Of a stretch of DNA of 5,267 bases, positions 5,100-5,267 are shown in pieces; position 1 is the first letter of the stretch, and each line of letters starts with the position of its first letter. Location: positions 1 to 5,267 of the forward strand of contig JAGLQP010000167.1 of the NCBI GenBank assembly GCA_023136785.1, read 5' to 3'. The translations under genes were made by a program, and so were the position numbers. The stretch comes from Spirochaetales bacterium (GTDB lineage Bacteria > Spirochaetota > Spirochaetia > SZUA-6 > DRHE01). Below the pieces are notes generated by a model. That model was not told the DNA's origin. It saw only the letters and a program-made list of their open reading frames with translations, and made no database searches.

Positions 5100-5267
5100 T
5101 TGGGCACTTCCAGTGATCGAAGACGCTTCATCATGGTTTCCGCCGTGGTCGCTCTTTCCCTGCTCGGGGATGCTCTGCTGTACGCCGTGCTTCCCGCCAA
5201 CCCCGGTCAGTTCGGGGTCTTGGTCTGGCAGGTGGGCGTTTTGCTTGGCGTAAACAGGCTCGTACGG
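5100..5267 (+). CDS. MFS transporter, N-terminal part (runs off the right edge)
   Basis: Fifty-six codons are visible, open to the last base. After a short charged start (MGTSSDRRRF) comes the first helix, about residues 11-32, with LSLLGDALLYAVLP. Then PANPGQFGVLVWQVGVLLGV, the start of the second helix, and NRLVR. The G-D-x-L-L-Y-x-V-L-P pattern with the following NR-x-VR is typical of MFS transporters, secondary carriers in the inner membrane that exchange or export small molecules; substrate and subfamily cannot be fixed from this much. It is divergent from the ABC operon over 132-168 bp, so the two may share regulation. It is clearly a different MFS lineage from the remnant at 1-156. The TTG start is supported by the strong site upstream. 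Confidence 0.85.
   Translation, partial: MGTSSDRRRFIMVSAVVALSLLGDALLYAVLPANPGQFGVLVWQVGVLLGVNRLVR

Noticed and set aside
1..5267. CRISPR array, tRNA/rRNA genes, insertion-sequence ends, toxin-antitoxin or phage-defence genes
   Set aside because: No spaced repeats, cloverleaf, transposase, terminal repeats or defence-type domains could be seen on either strand.

Overview
The window carries one complete, well-preserved gene cluster on the minus strand, the start of a divergent gene on the plus strand at the right edge, and a decayed region at the left edge. The intact cluster is a three-gene ABC importer, transcribed right to left: a fused two-domain inner-membrane permease (3105-4931, possibly from 4967), a periplasmic solute-binding protein (1744-2988) and a MalK/PotA-type ATPase (634-1731). 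All parts of an importer are present, with intact catalytic motifs. The binding protein and fused permease resemble the ferric-iron / 2-aminoethylphosphonate / thiamine-like branch of importers (AfuA/FbpA and FbpB/ThiP architectures). The sequence alone does not name the substrate.

Organism: the binding protein's signal peptide ends in a cysteine-free FA-GGQEE sequence, a style I associate with solute-binding proteins of spirochaetes (Spirochaeta/Sphaerochaeta/Treponema relatives). A moderate-GC genome and frequent TTG starts (ATPase, the divergent transporter, perhaps the permease) fit but prove nothing. This is an inference from one protein terminus, so taxonomy is tentative.

Layout: 1-156 (minus) is a broken major facilitator superfamily (MFS) transporter. 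A TM1-like segment with a TGA stop is joined, out of frame, to a TM6-like segment, so most of the N-terminal half is missing. 176-418 (minus) is an 80-codon open frame with no usable start. Its end resembles the C-terminus of PHP/DUF3604-type proteins and looks like a 3' gene remnant. 419-633 holds no gene, only short repeats and small hairpins. 634-4931 is the ABC importer operon. 4932-5099 is a divergent intergenic region with promoter-like elements in both directions. 5100-5267 is the first 56 codons of an MFS transporter.

How it works together: the binding protein captures solute in the periplasm, the single-chain permease supplies both membrane halves, and ATPase dimers drive import. Notable structures are a perfect 20-bp inverted repeat plus a second hairpin in the 116-bp gap between permease and binding protein, and a perfect 13+1+13 palindrome inside the start of the ATPase gene. 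I see no wholly new multi-gene system. The best leads are these structured elements and the two gene remnants left by decay downstream of the operon.
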